Assembly (NCBI GenBank): GCA_013140495.1
Contig: JABFSR010000151.1
Location: forward strand, 1-32,301
Source: Verrucomicrobiota bacterium
Lineage (GTDB): Bacteria; Verrucomicrobiota; Verrucomicrobiia; Limisphaerales; JADLHS01
Length of the DNA: 32,301 nucleotides
Direction: 5' to 3'
Shown: positions 1 through 7,029 of the stretch, piece by piece
Position numbering within the stretch: the first letter of the stretch is position 1
Layout of the letters: each line of letters starts with the position of its first letter
The notes under the pieces: model-generated
What the model saw: the letters and a program-made list of their open reading frames with translations, nothing else
Databases searched by the model: none
What the model was told of the DNA's origin: nothing
Position numbers and translations under genes: made by a program

Positions 1-3000
1 TGGTTGCTCCGTTCGGAGTTCCGCCTTCAGGCGGTTCGGGCTTGGACACCTTGCGAACCGAGCCGCCTGAAGGCGGAACTCCAAACAATCGCACGGCTCG
101 CGCCACGGGATTCAATCGCGCGCCGTGACACTCGGGACAAACCTCGCGTTCCTGTGCCCAACCCCACCAACTTTCTTCAATGGAATCCGCGTTAGCGCCG
201 CGTTCAATGTCGGGCAGGTAGAACAATTCGCCGAAGCCGCGACACTTGGGGCACCAGCCTTGCGAGGAATTGTAGCTGAAATTCTTTGGATCAAGCGGCT
301 CGAAGGAAAGACTGCACTTCGGGCAGGCCCGCTCGGTCGAATGGATTGTGAGTGTCTTGTGATTATCCAAGGCGAACAATGTGCCGTGACCGAGCTTGAG
401 GGTTTCATCAATCAACAATTGTAGCTGCGTCTCGTAAGAGCGCGGCTGATTTTCTTGTTTTGACTTAGCCGCGCTCTTACGAGACGCAGCCACGCCGACA
501 ACAATCTCCACATCGTGTTCCTTGAAGCGGTCGAGGCGGAAGGGTTTGCTGGTGTCGAAGATTTTCCCGTCCGCGCGAATTTCCTTGTAGCCATGTTTCG
601 CGGCCCATTCGGCGACATCGGTATGAAAACCCTTCCGGTTCTTCACAATGGGCGCGAGCAGCAACAAATCGCCGCGGCGTTTGAGTTCAGATTGGAGATG
701 CTTAGCGAGTTCGTCGCGGGTCTGGGCTTCCACCGGCAACTGGCAATCGGGGCAATACTGCGTGCCGAGCCGCGCGAAGAGCAGGCGGATGAAGTGATAA
801 ATCTCCGTGACCGTCGCGACCGTGCTCTTGCCGCCGCCGCGCGCGGTGCGTTGTTCGATGCTGACCGTGGGCGGAATGCCGGTGATCAAATCCACGTCAG
901 GTCGCGCCATCTGCTCGACGAACTGCCGGGCATAGACGTTCATCGAATCGAGGAAGCGCCGCTGCCCTTCGGCAAACAACAAATCAAACGCCAGTGTGCT
1001 TTTGCCTGAACCGCTCACACCGGTGATGACGACAAACTGGTCGCGTGGAATTTCCAGCGAGATGTTCTTGAGATTGTGCTCGCGAGCGCCGCTTATTGCA
1101 ATAGCAGATGGGAGATGGGAGATGGGAGTTAGGGCTAGGTTGCGACGCTTCGGTGCTTTGCTATCTGCCATCTGCCATCTGCCATCTCCGCTTTGTTGAG
1201 TCAGGACGCTTCGCAAAAATACACCCGTGTGACTTGCTTCACACTTCGCTACTTCCTCCGGCGTTCCAGTCGCGACGATTTGTCCGCCGCGATCTCCGGC
1301 TTCCGGGCCGAGGTCAATCACCCAGTCGGCACATTTGATCACGTCGAGGTTGTGTTCGATGACGAGGACGGAATGACCCGCGTCCACAAGGCGTTGGAAA
1401 ACCTGGAGCAACACGCGCACGTCATCGAAGTGCAGGCCGGTGGTGGGTTCGTCGAATAAAAATAATGTAGCGGCAGCCATCCTGGCTGCCGTAGAGGACG
1501 GCATCTTGCCGCCCGGATTCGCGTCGAAGGAATTTGCGCGCTCGGATGATTCATGAGCCACGGTTGAGTCGGAGGTTTTTTCCGCCGGGCTGGAAGCCAC
1601 GGCTCTACGGCAGGCAGGGATGCCTGTCGCTACGGCTTCCGCCAAATGTCGCACCAACTTTAACCGCTGGCTTTCGCCTCCGGAAAGGGTGTTGATGGGC
1701 TGACCGAGCCGCAGATAGCCGAGGCCGACTTCTTGCAGCAACTTGAGGCTGGCAGTGGCGCGTTGGGTGGGTTTCAAGTTTCCGAAGCCGGCGAGAAAAT
1801 CAATTGCTTCGTCCACGGTGGCTTCGAGCATATCGCCGATGCTCCACTCTTGATTAGTAGCAGCCGAGGTAACGAGGCTCTTGCCTTTTCCGGTTTTGGA
1901 ATGAGCCTCCTCACGTCGGCTGCTACGAATCTTCACTTCAAGAATGTGCTGGCGATAGCGGCGGCCATTGCATTCCGGGCAGCGGATGAAGATGTCGCTG
2001 AGGAATTGCATCTCGATTTTCTCGAAGCCAGCACCGCGACATTTCTCGCATTGGCCGACACCGGAGTTGAAGCTGAAAGCACTGGCATTCAGGCCGCGTT
2101 GCTTGGCGACTTCGGATTGGGCAAAGACTTCGCGGATGTCGTCAAACGCGCCGATGTAAACGGCGGGATTGGAGCGGGGCGTCTTGCCGAGCGCGGATTG
2201 ATCTACAAGGACGACTTGGTTGAGGCTTTCGTGACCCGAGAGGATTGAAGTCAGAGGTCGGAGGTCAGAGGTCGGAGAATCGTCCGCGTCTGTGGAATCA
2301 GCATCAACGGATTTCTGATCTCCGACTTCTGATTTCTGACTTCTGAGTTTTTCAGTCAAGGCGGGGAGCAGGACATCGCGGATCAAGGTGGATTTGCCGG
2401 AGCCACTCACGCCGGTGAGTGCGACGAGGCGACCGAGCGGGATTTCAACGGAGACGTTGTTGAGGTTGTGGCGGGTGGCGTTTTCAATGCGGAGCGTTTT
2501 GGTTTGGAGTTCCGCGTTTACGCGGTCCGGGCCGGATTCCGCCTGAAGGCGGGACTCCAAGCGAACAGGGCGCCGCTTTGGAATCTCAATCTGTTTTCGT
2601 CCGCTCAGGTATTGGCCGGTCAATGAGCGCTCGGCCTTCAACAAATCAGGCAACGGACCTTGGAATACGACTTCTCCGCCGGTCGCACCGTGACCGGGGC
2701 CGATGTCCACGATCTGATCGGCGGCGCGCATAACGCTGGCTTCGTGTTCGACGACGACGACGGTGTTGCCGGTGTCGCGAAGTTTTTCGAGGATGCGGAC
2801 GAGGCGGTCGGTATCGCGCGGATGCAGACCGACGCTGGGTTCGTCGAGGACAAAGAGGGTGTTCACCAGTCGTGTGCCGAGACAGGTCGTGAGATTGACT
2901 CGCTCGGTTTCGCCACCACTTAGCGTGCGCGTCGGGCGATCCAGCGTAAGATAGCCGAGGCCGACTTCGTCAAGGTAGGCGAGGCGGGCGCCGACTTCGC

Positions 3001-4555
3001 TCAACGCATGGAGAATTGGCGATTGATGATTGGCGATTGCCGATTGGAACGCGGCGAGTTGGGCAACGAGGCGCAGCGCAGCGCGGATGGGCAGGGCGTA
3101 GAAGTCGGGGAGCGTGAGGCGGACTGGTTTGCTGGAATCTCCACGCTGATTTTCGCCTACAACCTTTTGTTGCATCTGCAACAAAAGGTTGTAGTGCGGT
3201 TCACGAGGACAGGTTGCGATGGGAGAGAGAAAATACTGAAGTGCCTCCGGCTTCAGCCGCGCGCCGTGACATTCCGAACACTTCGCGTAGGCGCGGTAAC
3301 GCGAGAGCAGCACGCGGACGTGCATCTTGTAGGACTTGGTTTCCAGCCAGCGGAAGTAGCCTTTCACGCCATACCAGGCGCGCGGCCATTGGTGATCTTC
3401 GTCAATGCCGTAATCTTTGTCGCCTTCGATGATCCAGCATTGGTGTTCGGTGGCAAGTTGGTTGAATGGCACGTCCATCGGGACATGGCGGGCTTTGCAG
3501 AATTTTCTCAGATCGGTCTGACAATCCGCGCTCATGCCGGTGCGCCAAGGTTTAACTGCGCCTTGCGCCAACGTCAGCGAGCGGTCGGGAACAGCGAGGT
3601 CGTAGTCAATCGTGATGGTGCGACCGAAGCCTTTGCAGGTTGGGCACGCACCGAGCGGGTGATTGAAACTGAAAAGCGCGGGCGAAACGTCGGGGTATTC
3701 GATATCGCAGGCAGCACAATGTAATCTGTTTGAGAAGGCGCGAGGATGGAGAAGGGAAGATGGAGGATGAATTTCACAAATGGTCAGCTTGCCTTTGCCG
3801 AAGTGATAGGCTTGTTCGCAGGCTTCGATGAAGCGGGCGCGGGTGGCGGGCGTGAGCTTCAGGCGATCTTGAATGACTGTGAGGCTAGAGGCGATGGGCG
3901 ATGGGCGATGGGTAGCGGATTGGAAATCATCCAGCCGAACAATTTCGCCTTTCACCAACAAGCGCTGATAACCTTGCTTGGAAATCAGCGTGAGCGATTC
4001 GGCGAGCGGAAGTTTATCTGAAAGCGGAACATCAAAGGTGATGAGGATTTCGCGGTGAGACGAGGCTGCTGACGAGCCGTCTTCTGTCTTAACAGAGGGT
4101 CGCGAGGACGCTTTCCCCACCAAATTCTCCCACACACTCTGCGGCGAATCCTTACGCACCGGTTGGCCACAGCCGCGGCAGTGGAGTTGTGCGAGATGTG
4201 GCCACAGGACTTTCATGTGGTCGCAAATCTCGGTCATCGTGCCGACGGTTGAGCGGGTGGAGCGGACGGCGTTGCGTTGTTCGATGGCGATGGCGGGCGG
4301 GATGCCTTCAATGCTGTCCACCTGCGGCTTGTCCATGCGGTCGAAGAACTGCCGCGCGTAGGGCGAGAAGGTTTCGATGTAACGCCGCTGGCCTTCGGCG
4401 TAGAGCGTGTCGAACGCGAGCGAACTTTTACCGGAACCGCTCAAGCCCGTGACGACGATGAGCCGGTGCAACGGCAGATCGAGATCAAAGTTCTTGAGAT
4501 TGTTGTGCCGGACACCGCGCAGGCGGATGACGGCAGATGGATTCGGTTCAGACAC
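1..4555 (-). CDS. uvrA: Double-length excinuclease ABC subunit A, 3' end beyond window
   Basis: DNA-damage recognition ATPase of nucleotide excision repair; acts in the cytoplasm with UvrB. The reverse strand is open from a GTG at 4555 (reads [19 protein letters not shown]) to the left edge, 1518 codons with no stop, so the C-terminus is missing. The first UvrA unit has Walker [10 protein letters not shown] (residue 37), a CxxC...CxxC zinc site (280-307), LSGGETERV (545) and Walker B LDEP (about 571). Its second ATPase half has GVSGSGKST (715), a C-X2-C-X19-C-X2-C zinc module (836-862), LSGGESQR (957) and FDEPTTGL (about 1035). A second complete UvrA unit then starts: GVSGSGKST (1179), [22 protein letters not shown] (UvrB-binding region) and CPKC...CPKC (1411-1438). 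Bacterial UvrA is normally about 950 residues; fused double UvrA is known in Chlamydiae and relatives. About twelve in-frame inserts, mostly repeats, interrupt the reading frame without a stop. The GTG is preferred because homology begins there; an in-frame TTG lies at 4591. Confidence 0.93.
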   Translation of the reverse strand, partial: MSEPNPSAVIRLRGVRHNNLKNFDLDLPLHRLIVVTGLSGSGKSSLAFDTLYAEGQRRYIETFSPYARQFFDRMDKPQVDSIEGIPPAIAIEQRNAVRSTRSTVGTMTEICDHMKVLWPHLAQLHCRGCGQPVRKDSPQSVWENLVGKASSRPSVKTEDGSSAASSHREILITFDVPLSDKLPLAESLTLISKQGYQRLLVKGEIVRLDDFQSATHRPSPIASSLTVIQDRLKLTPATRARFIEACEQAYHFGKGKLTICEIHPPSSLLHPRAFSNRLHCAACDIEYPDVSPALFSFNHPLGACPTCKGFGRTITIDYDLAVPDRSLTLAQGAVKPWRTGMSADCQTDLRKFCKARHVPMDVPFNQLATEHQCWIIEGDKDYGIDEDHQWPRAWYGVKGYFRWLETKSYKMHVRVLLSRYRAYAKCSECHGARLKPEALQYFLSPIATCPREPHYNLLLQMQQKVVGENQRGDSSKPVRLTLPDFYALPIRAALRLVAQLAAFQSAIANHQSPILHALSEVGARLAYLDEVGLGYLTLDRPTRTLSGGETERVNLTTCLGTRLVNTLFVLDEPSVGLHPRDTDRLVRILEKLRDTGNTVVVVEHEASVMRAADQIVDIGPGHGATGGEVVFQGPLPDLLKAERSLTGQYLSGRKQIEIPKRRPVRLESRLQAESGPDRVNAELQTKTLRIENATRHNLNNVSVEIPLGRLVALTGVSGSGKSTLIRDVLLPALTEKLRSQKSEVGDQKSVDADSTDADDSPTSDLRPLTSILSGHESLNQVVLVDQSALGKTPRSNPAVYIGAFDDIREVFAQSEVAKQRGLNASAFSFNSGVGQCEKCRGAGFEKIEMQFLSDIFIRCPECNGRRYRQHILEVKIRSSRREEAHSKTGKGKSLVTSAATNQEWSIGDMLEATVDEAIDFLAGFGNLKPTQRATASLKLLQEVGLGYLRLGQPINTLSGGESQRLKLVRHLAEAVATGIPACRRAVASSPAEKTSDSTVAHESSERANSFDANPGGKMPSSTAARMAAATLFLFDEPTTGLHFDDVRVLLQVFQRLVDAGHSVLVIEHNLDVIKCADWVIDLGPEAGDRGGQIVATGTPEEVAKCEASHTGVFLRSVLTQQSGDGRWQMADSKAPKRRNLALTPISHLPSAIAISGAREHNLKNISLEIPRDQFVVITGVSGSGKSTLAFDLLFAEGQRRFLDSMNVYARQFVEQMARPDVDLITGIPPTVSIEQRTARGGGKSTVATVTEIYHFIRLLFARLGTQYCPDCQLPVEAQTRDELAKHLQSELKRRGDLLLLAPIVKNRKGFHTDVAEWAAKHGYKEIRADGKIFDTSKPFRLDRFKEHDVEIVVGVAASRKSAAKSKQENQPRSYETQLQLLIDETLKLGHGTLFALDNHKTLTIHSTERACPKCSLSFEPLDPKNFSYNSSQGWCPKCRGFGELFYLPDIERGANADSIEESWWGWAQEREVCPECHGARLNPVARAVRLFGVPPSGGSVRKVSKPEPPEGGTPNGAT
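15..82. repeat. Palindromic insert in uvrA, family A copy 1
   Basis: Perfect 20-bp inverted arms at 15-34 and 63-82, core ccgccttcaggcgg. On the minus strand it is read in frame as a Pro/Gly-rich stretch (GVPPSGGS...PPEGGTPN) just after the conserved [11 protein letters not shown] segment of the second UvrA unit. Confidence 0.85.
424..490. repeat. Perfect 24-bp inverted repeat in uvrA, family B
   Basis: Arms 424-447 and 467-490 are exact reverse complements (24 of 24) around a 19-nt loop. Read in frame on the minus strand as a Lys/Ser/Gln-rich insert ([20 protein letters not shown]) before the segment [12 protein letters not shown]. The perfect arms suggest a recent insertion. Confidence 0.88.
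1100..1190. repeat. Short-unit repeat with inverted arms in uvrA, family C
   Basis: The left arm is three tandem gatggga-type units (about 1107-1127). The right arm is three tandem ctgccat units (about 1164-1186), a near reverse complement. It encodes an in-frame linker ([11 protein letters not shown]...[10 protein letters not shown]) exactly at the junction between the first and second UvrA units, just before [11 protein letters not shown]. Confidence 0.75.
1467..1633. repeat. Compound palindromic insert in uvrA, family D
   Basis: The outer arms are imperfect inverted copies: gtagcggcagccatcctggc at the left, and a stretch ending gatgcctgtcgctac at the right. Smaller hairpins lie inside. 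About 55 residues are inserted in frame between [17 protein letters not shown] and LFDEPTTGL, two ATPase motifs usually separated by only about 20 residues. Confidence 0.8.
1857..1926. repeat. Palindromic insert in uvrA, family E copy 1
   Basis: Imperfect inverted arms at 1857-1880 (gtagcagccgaggtaacgag...) and 1903-1926 (...cacgtcggctgctac). Read in frame as [20 protein letters not shown]... shortly after the zinc module of the first unit's second ATPase half, where UvrA proteins vary. Confidence 0.8.
2246..2347. repeat. Short-unit repeat with inverted arms in uvrA, family G
   Basis: The left arm (2246-2281) is built of ggtcaga/ggtcgga-type units. The right arm (2310-2347) is built of ttctgat/ctccgac/ttctgac units and is an imperfect reverse complement. 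The in-frame peptide is Ser/Asp-rich ([18 protein letters not shown]), placed between Walker [10 protein letters not shown] and the [18 protein letters not shown] segment. Confidence 0.75.
2506..2558. repeat. Palindromic insert in uvrA, family A copy 2
   Basis: Starts ggagttccgcg and ends ccgcctgaaggcgggactcc, sharing the ends and core of the copy at 15-82. Two internal hairpins (ccgcgtttacgcgg and ccgcctgaaggcgg). It is translated in frame in the linker before the second ATPase half of the first UvrA unit. Confidence 0.7.
3013..3047. repeat. Short tandem-unit insert in uvrA, family H
   Basis: Units of attggcg/attgatg/attggcg/attgccg. Read in frame as [13 protein letters not shown] immediately before [20 protein letters not shown], in the region leading to the ABC signature. 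Small, so it could be low-complexity coding rather than an inserted element. Confidence 0.5.
3157..3194. repeat. Perfect 17-bp hairpin in uvrA, family F
   Basis: Arms 3157-3173 and 3178-3194 are exact reverse complements (ctacaaccttttgttgc) with a 4-nt loop (atct). Read in frame as [12 protein letters not shown] between the [14 protein letters not shown] segment and the [11 protein letters not shown] segment of the first UvrA unit. Confidence 0.85.
3739..3771. repeat. Purine-rich short-unit insert in uvrA, family I
   Basis: Repeating gaggatg/ggagaag/ggaagatg units. Translated in frame on the minus strand as [13 protein letters not shown] just ahead of the first zinc-binding CAAC. Boundaries are uncertain. 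Confidence 0.5.
3888..3916. repeat. Tandem gcgatgg insert in uvrA, family J
   Basis: Three consecutive gcgatgg(g) units, related to the gatggga units at 1107-1127. Translated in frame as [12 protein letters not shown] after GEIVRLDDF in the first UvrA unit. Confidence 0.6.
4058..4112. repeat. Possible insert in uvrA, family E-like
   Basis: Contains agacgaggctgctgacgagc, which shares agcagcc (reverse strand) with the 1857-1926 element but has only weak inverted symmetry. The in-frame peptide is low complexity ([20 protein letters not shown]) after the first unit's [13 protein letters not shown]. Assigned mainly by composition and position. Confidence 0.4.
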
Positions 4556-4620
4556 GCGCGGTGAAAGTAGAGGAGGGCAAAGCGATGTCAAACGTCCGCC
4601 GAATGATAATTTCCTGTTCG

Positions 4621-4648
4621 TTGACCTATTTAGAAAACTAGGTATAAT
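4621..4648 (+). promoter_or_regulatory. Sigma70-type promoter for the RCC1 gene
   Basis: TTGACC (4621-4626), a 16-bp spacer, then TATAAT (4643-4648): eleven of twelve consensus bases. Transcription would start near 4655, only about 10 nt before the ATG at 4665, so the message would be nearly leaderless. Upstream, 4556-4620 is the short region shared with the divergent uvrA. Confidence 0.6.
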
Positions 4649-4717
4649 TATGCCCAACAACCCTATGAAAAACGTGCTACCACTCCAAGACATGCGCATC
4701 GCTTTTTTGAAACACTG

Positions 4718-6481
4718 TTGGCCTTGGTTTTCCTGCTGATTTCACTAACACAGTCAGGCCAATGCCAAACGCTCGCCCAGGCTCTAAATACAACGAATTT
4801 AACCTGGACGACGAGCGGAACAAGCGGAGCATCGGGTTGGACAGTTCAAAACGGCACTACCCATGACGGAGTAAGTGCTGCGCAAAGCGGACAACTTACC
4901 ACCGCCAACCCGACGTCAACGCTGCAAACCATCACAAATGGACCAGGCACAATGACATTCTGGTGGTATTGTCCATCCTTCAACAAGAAACTCGCTGTTC
5001 TTATTAACAACGTGGAAATTTGGGGAATTAGCGGAAACGCAGGATGGGAACCGCACACCATCTATCTGGGCTCGGGGTCTCAAACGGTGAAGTGGGTTTA
5101 TTCCTCATTCACCTCTGGCGAAACCCAAAGAGGTTATGTGGATGAGGTTGTTTTCACCCCGGGAGCAACCGCGCCAATCATAAACACACCGCCATTGAGT
5201 CAATCACAAGTTCCTGGAATGGCTACCACGTTCAAGGTAGCAGCAGTGGGGACTCCTCCGTTGACTTACCAGTGGCAACTCTATGGAACGAATCTCACAG
5301 GAGCGACCAACAGTAGTTTGACTGTTTCAAACACGCTGGCGGAGAACCTCGGCGACTATACTGTGTTAATCACAAACTCCGTTGACTCCATCCTCAATTC
5401 AAATACTCCGCTTGGCTTTGGCCAAGTTACGGGATGGGGCATCAACGATGCAGGCGAAACAAGCATTCCATTTGGATTGACGAATGTTCTTGCGATATCC
5501 TGCGGCAGGGGAGGCGCTGCTGGAATAGCACTGACGGGTGATAGAACGGTGAGGGTTTGGGGGTGGCCTCCATCGGAGATACGCCTCGTACCTGCCTTAA
5601 TGACAAACGTGCTCTCAGTCGCCTGTGGAAACGCACACGCGGTGGTTTTGACAACTGAAGGGAGCGTTATGGCTTGGGGGAACAATAACCTCTCCCAAAC
5701 AAATGTTCCGACTGGATTATCTAACGTTGTTTCAATTACGGCTGGTGCAAATCACAGTCTCGGATTAACCGCTGATGGATTAGTAGTGGGTTGGGGATGG
5801 AATGCTTATGGGCAGACTAACACCCAAACCGGACTAAGCAACGCCGTTGCAATTGCGGCTGGGCAGGATTTCAGTCTTGCTCTTAAATCAGATGGAACTA
5901 TTGCTGCGTGGGGAAATTATTCCTCCGGCCAGACAAACGTACCAGCTGGACTGACTAACGCTGTTGCCATCGCGGCTGGGAATCTGCATGCGCTTGCACT
6001 GACAAGTGACGGCAAAGTTGTTGCTTGGGGACATAATTTCTTTGGGCAAACCGCAGTTCCAACCGGGTTATCAAATGTGGTGGCGATTTCAAGTGGTGGT
6101 CAACATAGCCTTGCACTCAAATCAGACGGGACTGTAGTTGCTTGGGGACAGGCCTTTGGTCCTAGTGCAGTAACCAATGTCCCAGCCAATCTGACAAATG
6201 TCCTCGCCGTTGAAGGAGGATTCAGGTTCAGCATCGCGTTGGTCGGCGATGCGCCTCCTGTCACCAATGTTCCAATGAGCAATCCTGCATTTGCACCAAA
6301 TGGTTTCAGCGTCTCTGTCCCGACCCAAAGCGGACGAGTTTATCGGTTGGAATACAAGAGTTCGCTTTCTGAGCAAGACTGGACACCTCTGCCATTGGTC
6401 GCCGGGAGCGGGACGAATCTTGTTCTCACTGACCCATCGCCGGCAAGTTCACAACGGTTCTATCGCGTTCGCCGCTGGTAA
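4718..6481 (+). CDS. Secreted RCC1-repeat protein with Ig-like domain
   Basis: 587 residues from TTG at 4718. Residues 1-16 are hydrophobic (LALVFLLISLTQSGQCQ), the core of a signal peptide. About 20-150 is a jelly-roll-like module (HDGVSAAQSGQL...GPGTMTFWWYCP...GYVDEVVFTPG). About 152-232 is an Ig-like domain (PPLTYQWQLYGTNL...LGDYTVLITN). About 235-510 holds seven RCC1-like units of roughly 40 residues (VVAWGHNFFGQTAVPTGLSN, HSLALKSDGTVVAWG), expected to form one beta-propeller. The C-terminus is YRLEYKSSL...QRFYRVRRW, a common last module of Verrucomicrobiota exported proteins. The true start is probably ATG 4665: the same frame is open upstream and reads KRATTPRHAHRFFET, but one base is missing in the A5 run at 4668-4672. 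Substrate and partner are unknown. The DNA looks more AT-rich than its neighbours (by eye). Confidence 0.85.
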   Translation: MALVFLLISLTQSGQCQTLAQALNTTNLTWTTSGTSGASGWTVQNGTTHDGVSAAQSGQLTTANPTSTLQTITNGPGTMTFWWYCPSFNKKLAVLINNVEIWGISGNAGWEPHTIYLGSGSQTVKWVYSSFTSGETQRGYVDEVVFTPGATAPIINTPPLSQSQVPGMATTFKVAAVGTPPLTYQWQLYGTNLTGATNSSLTVSNTLAENLGDYTVLITNSVDSILNSNTPLGFGQVTGWGINDAGETSIPFGLTNVLAISCGRGGAAGIALTGDRTVRVWGWPPSEIRLVPALMTNVLSVACGNAHAVVLTTEGSVMAWGNNNLSQTNVPTGLSNVVSITAGANHSLGLTADGLVVGWGWNAYGQTNTQTGLSNAVAIAAGQDFSLALKSDGTIAAWGNYSSGQTNVPAGLTNAVAIAAGNLHALALTSDGKVVAWGHNFFGQTAVPTGLSNVVAISSGGQHSLALKSDGTVVAWGQAFGPSAVTNVPANLTNVLAVEGGFRFSIALVGDAPPVTNVPMSNPAFAPNGFSVSVPTQSGRVYRLEYKSSLSEQDWTPLPLVAGSGTNLVLTDPSPASSQRFYRVRRW

Positions 6482-7029
6482 ATGCCGTAGTCACCCAAGA
6501 AGGCTGCGTCGCTAACATCCTGCATCGTTCGTCGCAGGATGCGCGGTTGGCGGAAAGAATGGAGCCAGTGGTCGGGATTGTTCCCTATAGCTCGTATCGC
6601 AAGCAATAATTGCCGCACTCTTGCCTGAGAATCGAGCATGCACTTGCACTGCTCATACGCACTCTAAACGGACCAATTGTCAGCCATTTTGAAGATTGGT
6701 GGTTGGGGCGGAATTGACCGAAATCCGGTTGAATATCGGTTGCGATTTCCGGCCTCACAACACCATGCGAAACAAACGGCTGCGCTCGTTCCTCAGTGAT
6801 TTCAAATCAAACCAGCACTTCCCCTGCCCTGCAAAAACTATTTGGCCACTATTACCGAACTCCGTTCCCACATGTCCCAAACTTGTATCGGACTGGAGCT
6901 TTTACTGGAGGTCGTGTGCGATTGATTGCATCAAACGAAGGGCTTGTCTATTGCCGGAGTTGCTCCTGGGAAGCAGCCTCGCTGTACCGCGTTCGAGTTT
7001 TTGGATACTACGCCGTGACCTTTCAAAGG
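6482..7029. other. Non-coding gap between converging genes
   Basis: No convincing gene. It holds an 8-bp-stem hairpin 36 nt past the RCC1 stop (catcctgc 6516-6523, gcaggatg 6534-6541) without a T run, and a 7-bp palindrome tgacctt-tca-aaggtca (7016-7032) overlapping the stop codon of the minus-strand gene. Either could be a weak transcription end. It also contains the tRNA-like fragment listed separately. Open frames crossing 6696-7130 look non-coding. Confidence 0.6.
6684..6720 (-). repeat. Degraded copy of the tRNA-Phe 3' end (candidate att site)
   Basis: 6697-6720 matches the last 26 nt of the tRNA-Phe gene at 29593-29618, in the same orientation. There is one substitution and two single-base gaps, including an unbroken 13-base match (ggggcggaattga) and the CCACCA end. 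Similarity continues about 13 nt past the tRNA end (ccattttgaagat versus ccatcttttgaaaaaa) and stops inside the T arm. Confidence 0.5.

Noticed and set aside
125..2248. Plus-strand frames of 99-171 codons across the left region
   Set aside because: Antisense to the intact uvrA frame, and their products carry no recognisable motif.
1..4555. uvrA as a pseudogene broken by repeats
   Set aside because: The minus frame was followed codon by codon and contains no stop or frameshift, and all visible ATPase and zinc residues are intact.
4585..4641. 18-residue plus-strand frame with a good Shine-Dalgarno (aggagg at 4571-4576, 8 nt before ATG)
   Set aside because: It contains the promoter's -35 and reaches its spacer, ends before the mapped gene, has no promoter of its own in view, and a six-base match of this kind can arise by chance.
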